Assembly (NCBI GenBank): GCA_000973525.1
Contig: CP004391.1
Location: forward strand, 1,054,001-1,118,000
Direction: 5' to 3'
DNA length: 64,000 nt
Source: Pasteurella multocida subsp. multocida OH4807
GTDB taxonomy: Bacteria; Pseudomonadota; Gammaproteobacteria; Enterobacterales; Pasteurellaceae
Both the position numbers and the translations under genes were made by a program. Below, in pieces: positions 1-10,842 of the stretch. How positions within the stretch are numbered: position 1 is the stretch's first letter; every line of letters begins with the position of its first letter. Under the pieces are notes generated by a model. The model was given only the letters and a program-made list of their open reading frames with translations. It was not told the DNA's origin and did not search any database.

Positions 1-1
1 T

Positions 2-610
2 TATCAACAGCATCAAACTGAGAAATTATTGACCGCACTTGCTCTCTATCACCAACAACACAACGACCAACTGGGAATCAGCAAAGCCCGTTTATATCGT
101 ATCGCAACCTTAAATCAACCAGAAAAACTCATTTATCACATTATTGATGAACTTTTGATGGCGGGTACATTGCAGCAAACGCGCGGTTGGTTACATTTAC
201 CTGAACACAAAATTCTTTTCTCCTCACAAGAACAGCAACTCTGGCAAGCTGTTCTTGCTCAATTTGAACAACATCACGGGCAAGCACTTTGGGTACGCGA
301 TCTGGCACAAGCTTTAGCGCAGGAAGAAAGTGTGATGCGAAATTTCCTCTACAAGGCAGGAAAATTGGGTTATTTGACGCCAATTGTTAAAGATCGTTTT
401 TTCCTAACTGAAACAATTTATGCCTATTCACATTTAGTAAAAGACTTCATTGAACAACACGGTGCGATTTCCGTGAATCAGTTACGCGATGAATTACGAT
501 TTGGACGAAAATTAGTCGTGCAATTAATCGAATATTTTGATCGCTGCGGTTTTTTACGTCGCAAAGGCAATGTGCATATATTACGAGATGGTGACGTCTT
601 TGATTTATAA
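2..610 (+). CDS. selB: Selenocysteine-specific elongation factor SelB, C-terminal part (5' end outside the window)
   Basis: The frame is open from the first bases of the window and gives 202 residues before a TAA. SelB is the EF-Tu-like GTPase that delivers Sec-tRNA to UGA codons. Its C-terminal third is four winged-helix domains, the last two of which bind the SECIS hairpin in the mRNA. What is visible fits those domains: basic helices and a C-terminal segment with an FGRKLVVQLIEYFD motif and an RRKG wing. The GTPase domains lie upstream, outside the window. An uptake signal (ACCGCACTT at 32-40) is inside the coding region. The family call rests on overall resemblance to SelB C-termini, so confidence is good but not absolute. 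Confidence 0.85.
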   Translation, partial: YQQHQTEKLLTALALYHQQHNDQLGISKARLYRIATLNQPEKLIYHIIDELLMAGTLQQTRGWLHLPEHKILFSSQEQQLWQAVLAQFEQHHGQALWVRDLAQALAQEESVMRNFLYKAGKLGYLTPIVKDRFFLTETIYAYSHLVKDFIEQHGAISVNQLRDELRFGRKLVVQLIEYFDRCGFLRRKGNVHILRDGDVFDL

Positions 611-917
611 GGGTGACGAATCGTGCGTTGTGGGCAAGCTTACTGACATTCTTATATCTATCCTTGCTTTACTAAACACCATGAATGGAATACAGGACGC
701 AGTTCAATGCCCTTTGGGAAAGCAGAAACTCGCCCGCATTTTAGGCAATTTCTCCATGATGGCGACTCACCATCATACACAACCAATCGTAAAGAATAAG
801 CCTTCTGTGCAATTTTATTACTGTTCCGAGACTGACCAACTCGATTCAACCCGTTAAAGGCACAGAAAGGTAACCTAAATGTATCACAGAGAAAATCCCC
901 TCTTACTCTTATTGTGA
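611..917. other. Unexplained ~300-bp interval with open frames on both strands
   Basis: Between selB and the convergent MgtC-like gene lies a stretch less AT-rich than typical spacers here. On the plus strand an ATG at 681 opens a 58-codon frame to 857, rich in His, Gln and Ser (MATHHHTQPIVKNKPSVQF in part). On the minus strand a frame is open from about 915 to a stop near 658, but its only obvious start is a TTG at 849 and it has no good ribosome-binding site. The plus-strand peptide recalls small unassigned proteins of Pasteurellaceae prophages or satellites, from memory only. It could be a mobile-element remnant, a small gene or an RNA. I assign no function. Confidence 0.3.
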
Positions 918-1637
918 TTAATTTTCAATGTCAACACTGACAACTTCCTCTTCATTTTTAAGTAATAAATACACATTTTGAAGCATAATTTTATCTGTAA
1001 TTAAGCAACGGATATTGAGGCGAACATCCTCCGTGTTTGGTAAATCTTTCACACTAAGACTATCAATACGGTAATTGTTACGAATCAAAATATCGGTGAT
1101 TTTCCCTATCGCACCCGCACTATTCAATTGAATCGTTAATTTTGTTTTACGGATTTTATTGTTACGACGCACAAGGCTTTGCACAATAGGGCTCAACCGT
1201 ACAGCAACTAAAATCATCAACGTTGCAATAATGGCATCAAAGAAAAAGCCTGCGCCACTTGCAATCCCAATGCCTGCTGCAGCCCAAATAATGGCTGCTG
1301 TCGTTAATCCTGAAATAGCATCATTGCTTTTACGCAAAATAACGCCTGCGCCTAAAAAACCAATACCGCTAATCACTTGTGCCGCTAAACGCATAGGATC
1401 AGTACGAATATTTTCTGACACCTGTGCATAATGTTCTGCTGCTTGGATAGAAACAATCGTTAAAACACAAGTTGTCACCGCAATAATCACACAGGTTTTC
1501 ACACCCACGGCTTTACGCTTGAGCTCACGTTCCAAGCCAATAATGCCGCCAAGCAACATGGCAAGTGCCATTTTTGCTAAAATCGAAAATTGGCTAGATG
1601 CTAAAAAAAGAGTAAATAATTCAGTAAATGTTTTCAT
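918..1637 (-). CDS. MgtC/SapB family inner-membrane protein
   Basis: This 239-residue protein has four or five hydrophobic segments in its first ~150 residues, with the family signature GGIIGLERELKRKAVGVKT and a later GIGFLGAGVIL motif. A soluble ACT-like C-terminal domain of about 80 residues follows. MgtC/SapB proteins are inner-membrane proteins linked to growth in low magnesium and, in pathogens, to survival in macrophages. This one is closer in layout to the YhiD branch than to Salmonella MgtC, so the physiological role is uncertain. I chose the ATG at 1637. A TTG 33 bases upstream would add a low-complexity Phe/Tyr leader. Neither start has a clear ribosome-binding site. The gene converges on selB and is not part of an obvious operon. 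Confidence 0.8.
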   Translation of the reverse strand: MKTFTELFTLFLASSQFSILAKMALAMLLGGIIGLERELKRKAVGVKTCVIIAVTTCVLTIVSIQAAEHYAQVSENIRTDPMRLAAQVISGIGFLGAGVILRKSNDAISGLTTAAIIWAAAGIGIASGAGFFFDAIIATLMILVAVRLSPIVQSLVRRNNKIRKTKLTIQLNSAGAIGKITDILIRNNYRIDSLSVKDLPNTEDVRLNIRCLITDKIMLQNVYLLLKNEEEVVSVDIEN

Positions 1638-1989
1638 AAATAGACAGGAGAAATAAAAATAGAAGAACAAATTATTCTAACAAGGGAATAATATAAGTCC
1701 AGAGTTACGCGAAAATATATTTAGTGTGCTCAACATCATACAAAAACAACTAAACATATTGATTTTACTAAAATAAATCATCTCTTCCAACTATACATAT
1801 TCTCTATTTAGTAACCTGAGCAATACGCTACTCAGTTTGTTCAACTCAAGATTGAAAAAATAAATCCAATTTTTAATATCAATCAAGTAAGCATATTTTT
1901 AAGCAACGAAAACGATAAGACGATTTTGTAAAGAAATTTGCTAAAATTTGCAGTAAAATGACCGCACTTTTAACTTAATTACGGAAACT
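1638..1989. other. Intergenic region between divergent mgtC-like gene and ubiA
   Basis: About 350 bp, very AT-rich, with no convincing reading frame. It contains a weak short stem (CTGAG 1816-1820 with CTCAG 1831-1835) and an uptake signal ACCGCACTT at 1961-1969, about 20 bases before the ubiA start. It should hold the promoters of both flanking genes, but I see no strong sigma-70 match to place them. Confidence 0.6.
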
Positions 1990-2853
1990 ATGTCAATTTC
2001 TAAACAAAAATTAATTGTTTATGCGCAATTGATGCGTTTTGACAAACCAATCGGCACATTACTCCTCCTTTGGCCAACACTTTGGGCACTCTTCCTATCG
2101 GTAAAGGGAATGCCTGATTGGTCTATTTTAGCCATTTTTATTTTGGGAGTAATTTTTATGCGAGCAGCAGGTTGCGTAATTAATGATTATGCTGATCGCC
2201 ATATTGATGGCAAAGTAAAACGAACCTCTCAGCGCCCTCTAGCAACGGGAGCAGCAACGCCACAAGAGGCAAAATTCTTATTTATCGTCCTGATTTTCTG
2301 TGCTTTCATCTTGGTTTTATTTCTCAACTATTACGCGATCGCACTCTCTTTTATTGCGGTCTTATTAGCCTTTATTTACCCATTTATGAAACGCTACACC
2401 CACTTGCCACAACTGTTTTTAGGCATGGCATTTGGTTGGTCAATTCCAATGGCATATGGCGCTTCCATTGAGGCATTACCGCTTGAATGTTGGCTCTTAT
2501 TTTTAGCTAATTTAGCGTGGACTGTGGCTTACGATACTCAATATGCAATGGTCGATCGCGATGATGATTTACGCATTGGCGTGAAATCCACCGCCATTTT
2601 ATTTGCCCAATATGACAATAAAATCATCTCGTTGTTACAAGTGACTACGCTATGTTTCTTAGCCTTAATCGGCTATCTCTCACAACTGCACACGAGTTAT
2701 TTCATTGTGTTATTTATCGCTACTTTGTTTTTTGTTTATCAATGCAGACTCATCAAACACCGTAAACGTGAAGACTGCTTCAAAGCCTTTTTAAACAACA
2801 ACTATTTTGGCGCAATGGTGTTTATTGCGTTTTTGTGCGGGATATTTTTCTAA
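1990..2853 (+). CDS. ubiA: 4-hydroxybenzoate octaprenyltransferase
   Basis: UbiA joins an all-trans polyprenyl chain to 4-hydroxybenzoate, the membrane-bound prenylation step of ubiquinone synthesis. The 287-residue protein has about eight transmembrane helices. Both Asp-rich prenyl-diphosphate/Mg2+ motifs are present: [15 protein letters not shown] near residue 71, and a second [14 protein letters not shown] motif near residue 190. Length matches the family (about 290). A weak ACGGA lies upstream of the ATG, and the gene is followed by a strong hairpin terminator, so it seems monocistronic. No chorismate lyase gene (ubiC), its neighbour in E. coli, is visible here. Confidence 0.95.
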   Translation: MSISKQKLIVYAQLMRFDKPIGTLLLLWPTLWALFLSVKGMPDWSILAIFILGVIFMRAAGCVINDYADRHIDGKVKRTSQRPLATGAATPQEAKFLFIVLIFCAFILVLFLNYYAIALSFIAVLLAFIYPFMKRYTHLPQLFLGMAFGWSIPMAYGASIEALPLECWLLFLANLAWTVAYDTQYAMVDRDDDLRIGVKSTAILFAQYDNKIISLLQVTTLCFLALIGYLSQLHTSYFIVLFIATLFFVYQCRLIKHRKREDCFKAFLNNNYFGAMVFIAFLCGIFF

Positions 2854-2856
2854 TCT

Positions 2857-2889
2857 AAAAAGCCGTTTAGTACAATTAAACGGCTTTTC
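2857..2889 (+). terminator. Rho-independent terminator of ubiA
   Basis: Perfect 12-bp arms AAAAGCCGTTTA (2858-2869) and TAAACGGCTTTT (2877-2888) surround a 7-base loop, starting just after the ubiA stop. The stem ends in a T-run. Confidence 0.85.
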
Positions 2890-2966
2890 TCATTCATCTC
2901 CCTTGATCTTTCCCCTTTCATCGCCATATAGTGCGGTATGATTATTGCAATAACAAAGGATACAAA

Positions 2967-3497
2967 ATGACAACGATTGTAAGTGTTCGTCGTAACGGAC
3001 AAGTGGTCGTCGGTGGTGACGGTCAAGTTTCATTAGGCAACACCGTGATGAAAGGTAATGCACGTAAAGTTCGCCGTTTATACAATGGCAAAGTGTTAGC
3101 CGGCTTTGCGGGCGGTACAGCTGATGCGTTTACTTTATTTGAATTATTTGAGCGTAAACTTGAGATGCATCAAGGTCATTTATTAAAAAGTGCGGTGGAA
3201 TTAGCAAAAGATTGGCGTACAGACCGTGCTTTACGCAAATTAGAAGCGATGTTAATCGTCGCTGATGAAAAAGAAAGTTTAATTATTACAGGGATTGGTG
3301 ATGTGGTGCAGCCTGAAGCGGATCAGATTTTGGCGATTGGTTCAGGTGGCAACTTTGCGTTATCTGCAGCACGTGCATTAGTGGAAAATACGGAGTTATC
3401 TGCACGTGAAATCGTCGAAAAATCGTTAAAAATCGCGGGCGATATCTGCGTTTATACCAACACCAATTTTACTATTGAAGAATTACCTAATAACTAA
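2967..3497 (+). CDS. hslV: ATP-dependent protease HslVU, peptidase subunit HslV (ClpQ)
   Basis: HslV forms the double-hexameric threonine peptidase of the cytoplasmic HslVU (ClpQY) complex. The start is decided by function. The ATG at 2967, preceded by AAAGGA, gives Met-Thr-Thr-Ile-Val, so removal of Met exposes the catalytic N-terminal Thr. An in-frame start at 2931 would bury it. The product is then 176 residues, the standard length. The [20 protein letters not shown] and [16 protein letters not shown] segments are typical. hslU begins 19 bases downstream, so the two form an operon. Confidence 0.97.
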   Translation: MTTIVSVRRNGQVVVGGDGQVSLGNTVMKGNARKVRRLYNGKVLAGFAGGTADAFTLFELFERKLEMHQGHLLKSAVELAKDWRTDRALRKLEAMLIVADEKESLIITGIGDVVQPEADQILAIGSGGNFALSAARALVENTELSAREIVEKSLKIAGDICVYTNTNFTIEELPNN

Positions 3498-3516
3498 TTA
3501 GGTCATAGGAGCAAAA

Positions 3517-4848
3517 ATGTCTGAAATGACCCCTAGAGAGATTGTCTCTGAATTGGATCAACATATTATTGGCCAAGCAGATGCGAAAAGAGCGGTGGCG
3601 ATTGCGTTAAGAAATCGTTGGAGAAGAATGCAATTACAAGAGCCACTTCGCCACGAAGTCACGCCGAAAAATATTTTGATGATCGGTCCAACGGGTGTGG
3701 GTAAAACTGAAATTGCGCGCCGTTTAGCCAAACTCGCAAATGCCCCTTTTATTAAAGTCGAAGCGACAAAATTCACTGAAGTGGGTTACGTGGGCAAAGA
3801 AGTGGATTCAATTATTCGTGATTTGACTGACAGTGCGATGAAGCTAGTTCGTCAAACTGAAATCGAAAAAAATCGCTTCAGAGCAGAAGAAGCCGCTGAA
3901 GATCGTATTTTAGATGCGTTGCTTCCACCACCGAAAAATCAATGGGGACAAGTTGAAGCTTCTGATAACAATAGTAGTACACGCCAAGTGTTCCGTAAAA
4001 AATTGCGTGAAGGTCAATTAGACGATAAAGAAATCGAAATTGATGTCGCAAGTGTGTCGATGGGTGTTGAAATTATGGCACCGCCAGGTATGGAGGAAAT
4101 GACGAACCAATTACAGTCAATGTTCCAAAATCTTTCTACTGGGCAAACCAAAAAACGCAAAATGAAAATCAAAGATGCGTTAAAAACCTTGATTGATGAT
4201 GAAGCTGCGAAACTGATCAACCCAGAAGAACTCAAACAAAAAGCCATTGATGCAGTTGAGCAAAACGGGATTGTGTTCATCGATGAAATCGACAAAATCT
4301 GTAAAAAAGGTGAATACAGCGGCGCTGATGTATCACGTGAAGGTGTACAACGTGATTTGCTTCCATTAGTGGAAGGTACAACAGTGAGCACTAAACACGG
4401 TATGGTTAAAACCGATCATATTCTGTTTATTGCATCGGGTGCGTTCCAAGTGGCACGTCCTTCAGATTTAATCCCTGAATTGCAAGGTCGCTTACCGATC
4501 CGTGTGGAATTATCAGCATTAAGTGCGGTGGATTTTGAGCGAATTTTAACAGAGCCAAACGCTTCATTAACCGAGCAATACAAAGCGTTAATGGCAACCG
4601 AAGGTGTGAATATTGAGTTTACCGAAGGTTCAATTAAGAAAATTGCGGAAGCGGCATTCAGAGTCAACGAAAAAACCGAGAATATCGGTGCGCGTCGTTT
4701 ACACACTGTAATGGAGCGTTTAATGGATAAAATTTCCTTTAATGCAAGCGAAATGAACGGACAAGTTGTTACAATCGATGATGCTTATGTGATTGACGCA
4801 TTAGGTGATGTTGTAGAAAACGAAGATCTCAGCCGCTTTATTTTATAA
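3517..4848 (+). CDS. hslU: ATP-dependent protease HslVU, ATPase/unfoldase subunit HslU (ClpY)
   Basis: HslU is the hexameric AAA+ unfoldase that feeds substrates to HslV. At 443 residues it equals E. coli HslU. Visible features are Walker A GPTGVGKT near residue 57, the central-pore loop motif GYVGKEVDS near residue 90, an inserted I-domain (about 110-240), Walker B VFIDEID near residue 252, the sensor-2 motif [14 protein letters not shown] near residue 394, and a C-terminal tail SRFIL that docks into HslV pockets. A good AGGAG precedes the start. It is co-transcribed with hslV and followed by an uptake-signal hairpin terminator. Confidence 0.97.
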   Translation: MSEMTPREIVSELDQHIIGQADAKRAVAIALRNRWRRMQLQEPLRHEVTPKNILMIGPTGVGKTEIARRLAKLANAPFIKVEATKFTEVGYVGKEVDSIIRDLTDSAMKLVRQTEIEKNRFRAEEAAEDRILDALLPPPKNQWGQVEASDNNSSTRQVFRKKLREGQLDDKEIEIDVASVSMGVEIMAPPGMEEMTNQLQSMFQNLSTGQTKKRKMKIKDALKTLIDDEAAKLINPEELKQKAIDAVEQNGIVFIDEIDKICKKGEYSGADVSREGVQRDLLPLVEGTTVSTKHGMVKTDHILFIASGAFQVARPSDLIPELQGRLPIRVELSALSAVDFERILTEPNASLTEQYKALMATEGVNIEFTEGSIKKIAEAAFRVNEKTENIGARRLHTVMERLMDKISFNASEMNGQVVTIDDAYVIDALGDVVENEDLSRFIL

Positions 4849-4854
4849 TTTTCT

Positions 4855-4903
4855 AAAAAATAACCGCACTTTGCTTTCAACATCAAAGTGCGGTTTATTT
4901 TTT
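4855..4903. terminator. Terminator built from an inverted pair of DNA uptake signals (hslU/coaA)
   Basis: AACCGCACTTT (4862-4872) and AAAGTGCGGTT (4885-4895) form an 11-bp stem followed by a T-rich run. An A-rich run on the other side allows termination of both convergent genes. Both arms contain the Haemophilus-type uptake signal core. Confidence 0.8.
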
Positions 4904-4926
4904 GATAATTTTTTACTAAAAGAAGA

Positions 4927-5877
4927 TTATTTACGCAACTTCACTAATTCGACCGCGTGTTCTGTCCCTTTCGTTAAGATTAAATTTGCACGTTCTCTGG
5001 TCGGCAAAATATTTTCTCGCAAGTTTAAGCCGTTAATTTCGTCCCAAATACGGCTCGCCGTGCTCACAGCCTCTTCTTCTGACAAACTTGCATAGTGTTT
5101 AAAATAAGAATTTGGATCACTAAATGCACTTTGACGGAATTTTAAGAAACGGCTTATATACCATTTTTTCAATAGATTTTCGTCCGCATCCACATAAATA
5201 GAGAAGTCCACGAAGTCAGACACGAAGGTTTGCGTTGAGCGATCGCCTGTTTGTAGCACGTTCAACCCTTCTAAAATCAAAATATCAGGCTGATCCACCA
5301 CGTCAAATTGATCTGGCACGATGTCATAAATCAAATGTGAATACACAGGCGCTTTCACATTTGGTTTGCCCGACTTAATATCCGCTAAAAAACGCACTAA
5401 ACGTGACGTGTCATAAGACACGGGGAAGCCTTTTTTGTGCAACAAATTCTCTTTTTGCAACTTTTCTAAGGGATACAAAAAGCCGTCCGTCGTAATCAAA
5501 TCCACTTTTCGCACTTCAGGCCATTGCGATAATAAAGATTGCAAAATACGCGCAGAAGTACTTTTTCCTACTGCAACACTGCCCGCAATACTAATAATGT
5601 AAGGCACTTTGTCTGGATTTACACCCAAAAAACGGTTCATCACCTGTTGACGTTGAATACGTTCTTCAATGTAATAGTTGATTAAACGAACCAATGGCAA
5701 ATAAATCGTGCGAACTTCATCTAAAGAAAGCTCTTCATTGATTCCTAACAAAGGTTTTAAATCTTGTTCGGTTAACGTTAAAGGAACAGACTTACGTAAT
5801 TCTGCCCACTGTTCGCGATTAAATGATAAAAAAGGAGTCAATTGCTTTGATAAAAAATTTGTGTCTAATGTTTCCAC
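4927..5877 (-). CDS. coaA: Pantothenate kinase, type I
   Basis: CoaA phosphorylates pantothenate with ATP, the first and feedback-regulated step of coenzyme A synthesis. The 316-residue protein matches the E. coli enzyme (316). The P-loop SVAVGKST lies near residue 99, followed by [21 protein letters not shown] and [10 protein letters not shown] further on belong to the substrate and CoA-binding region. The start is a GTG at 5877 with a plausible ACGGA upstream. It is divergent from the tRNA-tuf operon and converges on hslU. Confidence 0.96.
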   Translation of the reverse strand: METLDTNFLSKQLTPFLSFNREQWAELRKSVPLTLTEQDLKPLLGINEELSLDEVRTIYLPLVRLINYYIEERIQRQQVMNRFLGVNPDKVPYIISIAGSVAVGKSTSARILQSLLSQWPEVRKVDLITTDGFLYPLEKLQKENLLHKKGFPVSYDTSRLVRFLADIKSGKPNVKAPVYSHLIYDIVPDQFDVVDQPDILILEGLNVLQTGDRSTQTFVSDFVDFSIYVDADENLLKKWYISRFLKFRQSAFSDPNSYFKHYASLSEEEAVSTASRIWDEINGLNLRENILPTRERANLILTKGTEHAVELVKLRK

Positions 5878-6048
5878 AATCCGTTCAACTTATTTTATAT
5901 AGCGGTAAATTGGATATAAAATATACCTTATAAATACACAAAATCGCATAAAATTTTTACAAATCGAGCAAATTTATCCTAAAAAAAGCTGTTTTTGACT
6001 GATAATTAGGCGAACAATTAAAAAAATCATTTTTTTTCAAAAAAACAC

Positions 6049-6076
6049 TTGTCAGCGATAAAAATTTCCCTATAAT
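6049..6076 (+). promoter_or_regulatory. Sigma-70 promoter of the tRNA-tuf operon
   Basis: TTGTCA (6049-6054) and a consensus TATAAT (6071-6076) are separated by 16 bases. Transcription would begin about 15 bases before the first tRNA. A long A/T-rich tract just upstream (6020-6048) could act as an UP element, and ACGCC follows the -10 box. Confidence 0.8.
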
Positions 6077-6098
6077 ACGCCTCACTTGCTTATGAGAT

Positions 6099-6174
<76 letters not shown>

Positions 6175-6202
6175 TTCTTCTCTGCAAGTGTTCATTTAAC
6201 GC

Positions 6203-6287
6203 GGAGGGATTCCCGAGCGGCCAAAGGGAGCAGACTGTAAATCTGCCGGCTCAGCCTTCGAAGGTTCGAATCCTTCTCCCTCCACCA
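6203..6287 (+). tRNA. tRNA-Tyr (anticodon GTA)
   Basis: An 85-nt class II tRNA with a long variable arm. The acceptor stem GGAGGGA pairs with TCCCTCC, CCA is encoded, and the anticodon GTA is at 6237-6239. It is second in the operon. Confidence 0.97.
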
Positions 6288-6333
6288 TTTTTTAAATGAA
6301 TCGCATTCTGATGGGTCAGATGAATTTAGGACT

Positions 6334-6408
<75 letters not shown>

Positions 6409-6411
6409 AGC

Positions 6412-6487
6412 GCTGATATAGCTCAGTTGGTAGAGCGCACCCTTGGTAAGGGTGAGGTCGGCGGTTCAAATCCGCCTATCAGCACCA
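6412..6487 (+). tRNA. tRNA-Thr (anticodon GGT)
   Basis: A 76-nt tRNA with acceptor stem GCTGATA/TATCAGC, encoded CCA, and anticodon GGT at 6445-6447. It starts three bases after the preceding tRNA-Gly and is followed about 100 bases later by tuf. Confidence 0.97.
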
Positions 6488-6555
6488 GTCTTAAACTTCC
6501 TTTCTGTCCTTTAACTAATAGCAAATTTTAAATTTTGGTTAATGTGGTATATTGA

Positions 6556-7776
<1,221 letters not shown>

Positions 7777-7793
7777 TTTAGCTTAACATGCTG

Positions 7794-7825
7794 AAAAAAG
7801 GCGTATCTAAAAGATACGCCTTTTT
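7794..7825 (+). terminator. Rho-independent terminator of tuf
   Basis: Stem of AAAAAGGCGTATCT with AGATACGCCTTTTT (7812-7825) and a very short loop, followed by a T-run, 17 bases after the tuf stop. Confidence 0.9.
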
Positions 7826-7943
7826 GTTTTTCAACAGACATCAACAGAGAAGCCTAAGTCAATGAAAAATAATATGCCTCACCGTAGAAACAGAGAGCGC
7901 CACGATCGTTTAACAGATCATACCCATACGTTTTTCATTTTTG

Positions 7944-9299
7944 TTAAGGACTATTTACTGAGTTAGGCAAACGTTGATCTAATAACCACATAATCGCTTC
8001 AGGGCTGTTAAACACTCCGTCCCATGTGTTATGTGGATTACTATTTACAATGCCATTATCCCCTGCTTGTTGTACACTAAATTCAGTATATTTTACTTTC
8101 ATTGATTTCACGTCATCTTTCAAAAGACGATAATTAATACGTGAACCTGCAACAGGTGATACTTTATCTTCAATACTGTGGAAGAACCACATTGGTGCAT
8201 TTTTTAACATCGCTAAACTTTCCGCCGTTCCTTGACCATCAATCCATTCTAACGTATTCGCCTCTCGCCCACTCATTAACAACGCCCCTGCAAAAAAGTG
8301 CGCTCGTTTTTGCAATAAATATAATCCACCTTCTGCCCCACGAGATAAACCAATAATATAAATACGTTGTTTATCAATCGCAGGGTGATTTGCTATTGCC
8401 TCATCAAGCATCTTAAAGACAAGTTGATGGCGATGATGGGTTTGCCAATGGATACCTTGCTTATCCGCAGGATCGAAGACTGTTGCATATTGTGGCGCTA
8501 AGACAAAACTCTCTTCGTACGGTAACGTAGCGATTGCGCCTTTGCTCGATAACAAGTGAGCCAAGTTATCCTGCCCCACTTGTCCTGAACCATGCAAAAA
8601 GAGAACTAATGGATAGGTTTTCCCTTTTTCTACTTTGGGTTTGTAAAAGCGATACAATAACCCTTCATCTGTAGTATTAAGCGTAACACGATGAGCAGAG
8701 AAATCATCAATATAACGTGTTTTAATATATGGTTTCATCGCGTGTTGTGTGATTTCACTTGCTTGCAGCGTTTTGCCATTGGTTAATTTTAATAACCCTG
8801 TTTGTTTGATCCTATACACAAGCTTATCTTCATAAAATTCTGGCACTCGGTTAGCTTGTACTTTCTCTATCTCAACTAACTGACCAGCTTTATCTTTTGC
8901 CTTAAATGTCATAGGTTGATTATTTTCTACTCTTAATGAATAAAAATCAGCATTCTTATCACGCTCATCTAATTCAAGAATAACAAAGCGCCCTGGTTTT
9001 GCTTGATGAGCAGTGGTAGGCTTATCATTCACATAGGCTCTTAATAGCGTACGTGCTTGAGGATCAGCTTGCTCAAGTGTGGTCTGAATTTGGTAGATTT
9101 GACGCAAATCGGTGCCTGAAAATACGTTATCTTCGTACTCCAATGCAATACCAGTCACTTTAGCTCCCTTTTCTGTCACTTCGGCAAGTAATGTCGCATT
9201 GATAGACTGGGGAAGTTGAGGAACATCAGGAATCTGCGCAGAAGCAGTGCCAAATGATGCTACTGTCACACAAGATAATATAAACATTTTTCTTAACAT
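7944..9299 (-). CDS. Secreted alpha/beta-hydrolase (esterase/peptidase-like)
   Basis: A 451-residue protein with a clear signal peptide (MLRKMFILSCVTVASFGTASA). A ~200-residue N-terminal region without a recognised family is followed by a serine-hydrolase domain. Its visible elements are an oxyanion-type HGSG near residue 234, the nucleophile elbow GLSRG (Ser about 317), an Asp in EDKVSP near 378 and a His in NPHNTWDG near 424. This layout resembles secreted dienelactone-hydrolase/prolyl-oligopeptidase-like esterases. The substrate is unknown. The ATG at 9299 is preferred because GGAGAG lies 5 bases upstream. An in-frame TTG at 9314 would place that motif inside the gene. It lies downstream of the permease gene, possibly by readthrough. 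Confidence 0.75.
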   Translation of the reverse strand: MLRKMFILSCVTVASFGTASAQIPDVPQLPQSINATLLAEVTEKGAKVTGIALEYEDNVFSGTDLRQIYQIQTTLEQADPQARTLLRAYVNDKPTTAHQAKPGRFVILELDERDKNADFYSLRVENNQPMTFKAKDKAGQLVEIEKVQANRVPEFYEDKLVYRIKQTGLLKLTNGKTLQASEITQHAMKPYIKTRYIDDFSAHRVTLNTTDEGLLYRFYKPKVEKGKTYPLVLFLHGSGQVGQDNLAHLLSSKGAIATLPYEESFVLAPQYATVFDPADKQGIHWQTHHRHQLVFKMLDEAIANHPAIDKQRIYIIGLSRGAEGGLYLLQKRAHFFAGALLMSGREANTLEWIDGQGTAESLAMLKNAPMWFFHSIEDKVSPVAGSRINYRLLKDDVKSMKVKYTEFSVQQAGDNGIVNSNPHNTWDGVFNSPEAIMWLLDQRLPNSVNSP

Positions 9300-9364
9300 A
9301 ACATCTCTCCACAAAAGAATAGCAACACATCAAGGAAAATGTTGCTATTCACTAAGTCAGTTAA

Positions 9365-10831
9365 CTACAGTTTTTTGCTTTGTACATTTACATAAATAAG
9401 AATCATCGCTAACACACCGAGTGGTAAGAATAGGTCTGTAATTGATCCATCACTTCCCCAAATTAAGTTAGCCAAAATCACGGTACTTCCCCCGATTGCC
9501 CAAGCAATTGTCGTCGGTACAGACCAAACAATCATCTGTTTCTTCACATCATTGATGCCCATCATTCTGTTCACTACCCAGAATAAACTGTCATTGAAAT
9601 AACCAAAGAATAACGAACCCATTGTGGCAGCCTGAGCAGCGAGCAGCATATTGACGCCTGGAATCTGCTCTAAAATCGGTGCCGAGATTGAGGCTGCAGT
9701 AATCATCGCAACAGTACCAGAACCCTGGATAAAGCGAACTAGAGTAGACACAATAAATGGAATTAAAATAGGTGAAATTGGTAGTGCCGCAACTTGTTCG
9801 GCGAGCTCTTTACCCGCACCACTATCACGTAATACTGCACCTAACGCACCACCTGCACCTGTTACTAATAAAATAATCCCTGCCGTTTTTACCCCTTCTT
9901 CTAAGTGTAATGCGGTGGTTGTTTTATCAGCTTTTGGCAATAAAGTATAAACAGCTACTAGCACACTAATTGCTAAGGCTATCATTGGATGACCAATGAA
10001 GTTGAAGAATTGGTATAGTGTATTCTCTGCTAAGGCTGGATTACTTTTTGCCATTAATCCCAAAATAGCTTTAATAAAAATTAAGCCAATTGGTAACAGA
10101 ATAGGCAATAAAGATAACCCTAAGCTTGGTAACGCTTTTTTCTCACGGCTTTCAATGTAATCATCATATTTCTGCTTTAATTCTTCCTGAGTAAATACCT
10201 CTTGGTTAAATGTTGGATATTTTTTATCTAACCATTTTGCATACAACACAATTCCCACTACAGGAAGCACCGCCATCGCCATACCGACTAACAACATCGC
10301 GCCGATATCAACACTAAATAAGCCTGCCACACCTAACGGACCAGGTGTTGGCGGTACCGTATGGTGAGTAACAACTAATCCCCCTGCCAAAGCGACACCT
10401 AAAGTTAATAGTGAGCGTTTACCGTTTTTTGCTAAGGCTTTCGCAACAGGATAGAGAATCACAAATGCAGAATCAACGAAAATAGGAATACTGACAATAT
10501 AACCTGTAATAGCCAATGCCCATTCTTCTTTTTTCTTACCTAAAAACTTAATAAAACTGTACGCCATTTTTTCTGCGGCACCCGATACTTCAAGGATACT
10601 TCCCATCATGACACCCAGACCAATAACAATCCCAATGCCACCTAATGTGCCACCAAAACCTTTTGTGATCGCACCTAATGTATTATCTACACTCATGCCC
10701 CCCACTAAACCAGCAATTGCTGCCGCAATGAGCATCGCAATAAACGCATGTACACGCGTTCTTAACACTAAAAACACCAACACAAATACGGCGATTAATA
10801 AACCGATAATTGGAGTAGGTAATCCAAACAT
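9365..10831 (-). CDS. GntP-family acid-sugar permease
   Basis: A 488-residue polytopic protein with about 12-14 hydrophobic segments. It has GntP-family motifs, including the HHTVPPTPGP stretch near residue 155 and the C-terminal FNDSLFWVVNRMMG. GntP members are proton symporters for gluconate and related sugar acids. Encoded with the tetronate catabolic enzymes, this one most likely imports L-threonate and/or D-erythronate, like the permease in the equivalent H. influenzae cluster. GGGAGG precedes the ATG. It follows denD by 11 bases and is probably co-transcribed with it. Substrate specificity is inferred from context only. Confidence 0.88.
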   Translation of the reverse strand: MFGLPTPIIGLLIAVFVLVFLVLRTRVHAFIAMLIAAAIAGLVGGMSVDNTLGAITKGFGGTLGGIGIVIGLGVMMGSILEVSGAAEKMAYSFIKFLGKKKEEWALAITGYIVSIPIFVDSAFVILYPVAKALAKNGKRSLLTLGVALAGGLVVTHHTVPPTPGPLGVAGLFSVDIGAMLLVGMAMAVLPVVGIVLYAKWLDKKYPTFNQEVFTQEELKQKYDDYIESREKKALPSLGLSLLPILLPIGLIFIKAILGLMAKSNPALAENTLYQFFNFIGHPMIALAISVLVAVYTLLPKADKTTTALHLEEGVKTAGIILLVTGAGGALGAVLRDSGAGKELAEQVAALPISPILIPFIVSTLVRFIQGSGTVAMITAASISAPILEQIPGVNMLLAAQAATMGSLFFGYFNDSLFWVVNRMMGINDVKKQMIVWSVPTTIAWAIGGSTVILANLIWGSDGSITDLFLPLGVLAMILIYVNVQSKKL

Positions 10832-10842
10832 AACGCCTCCCG

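Noticed and set aside
1816..1835. CTGAG/CTCAG short stem before ubiA as a terminator or operator
   Set aside because: Only five base pairs with a long loop and no T-run, so it is expected by chance in such a region.
2931..2966. Upstream extension of hslV
   Set aside because: It would add 12 residues before the catalytic Thr that must be exposed at the N-terminus. The AAAGGA site favours ATG 2967.
4014..4391. Long antisense frame (125 codons) inside hslU
   Set aside because: Fully covered by the well-supported hslU frame on the other strand. It is Ser-rich, low-quality protein typical of a shadow frame.
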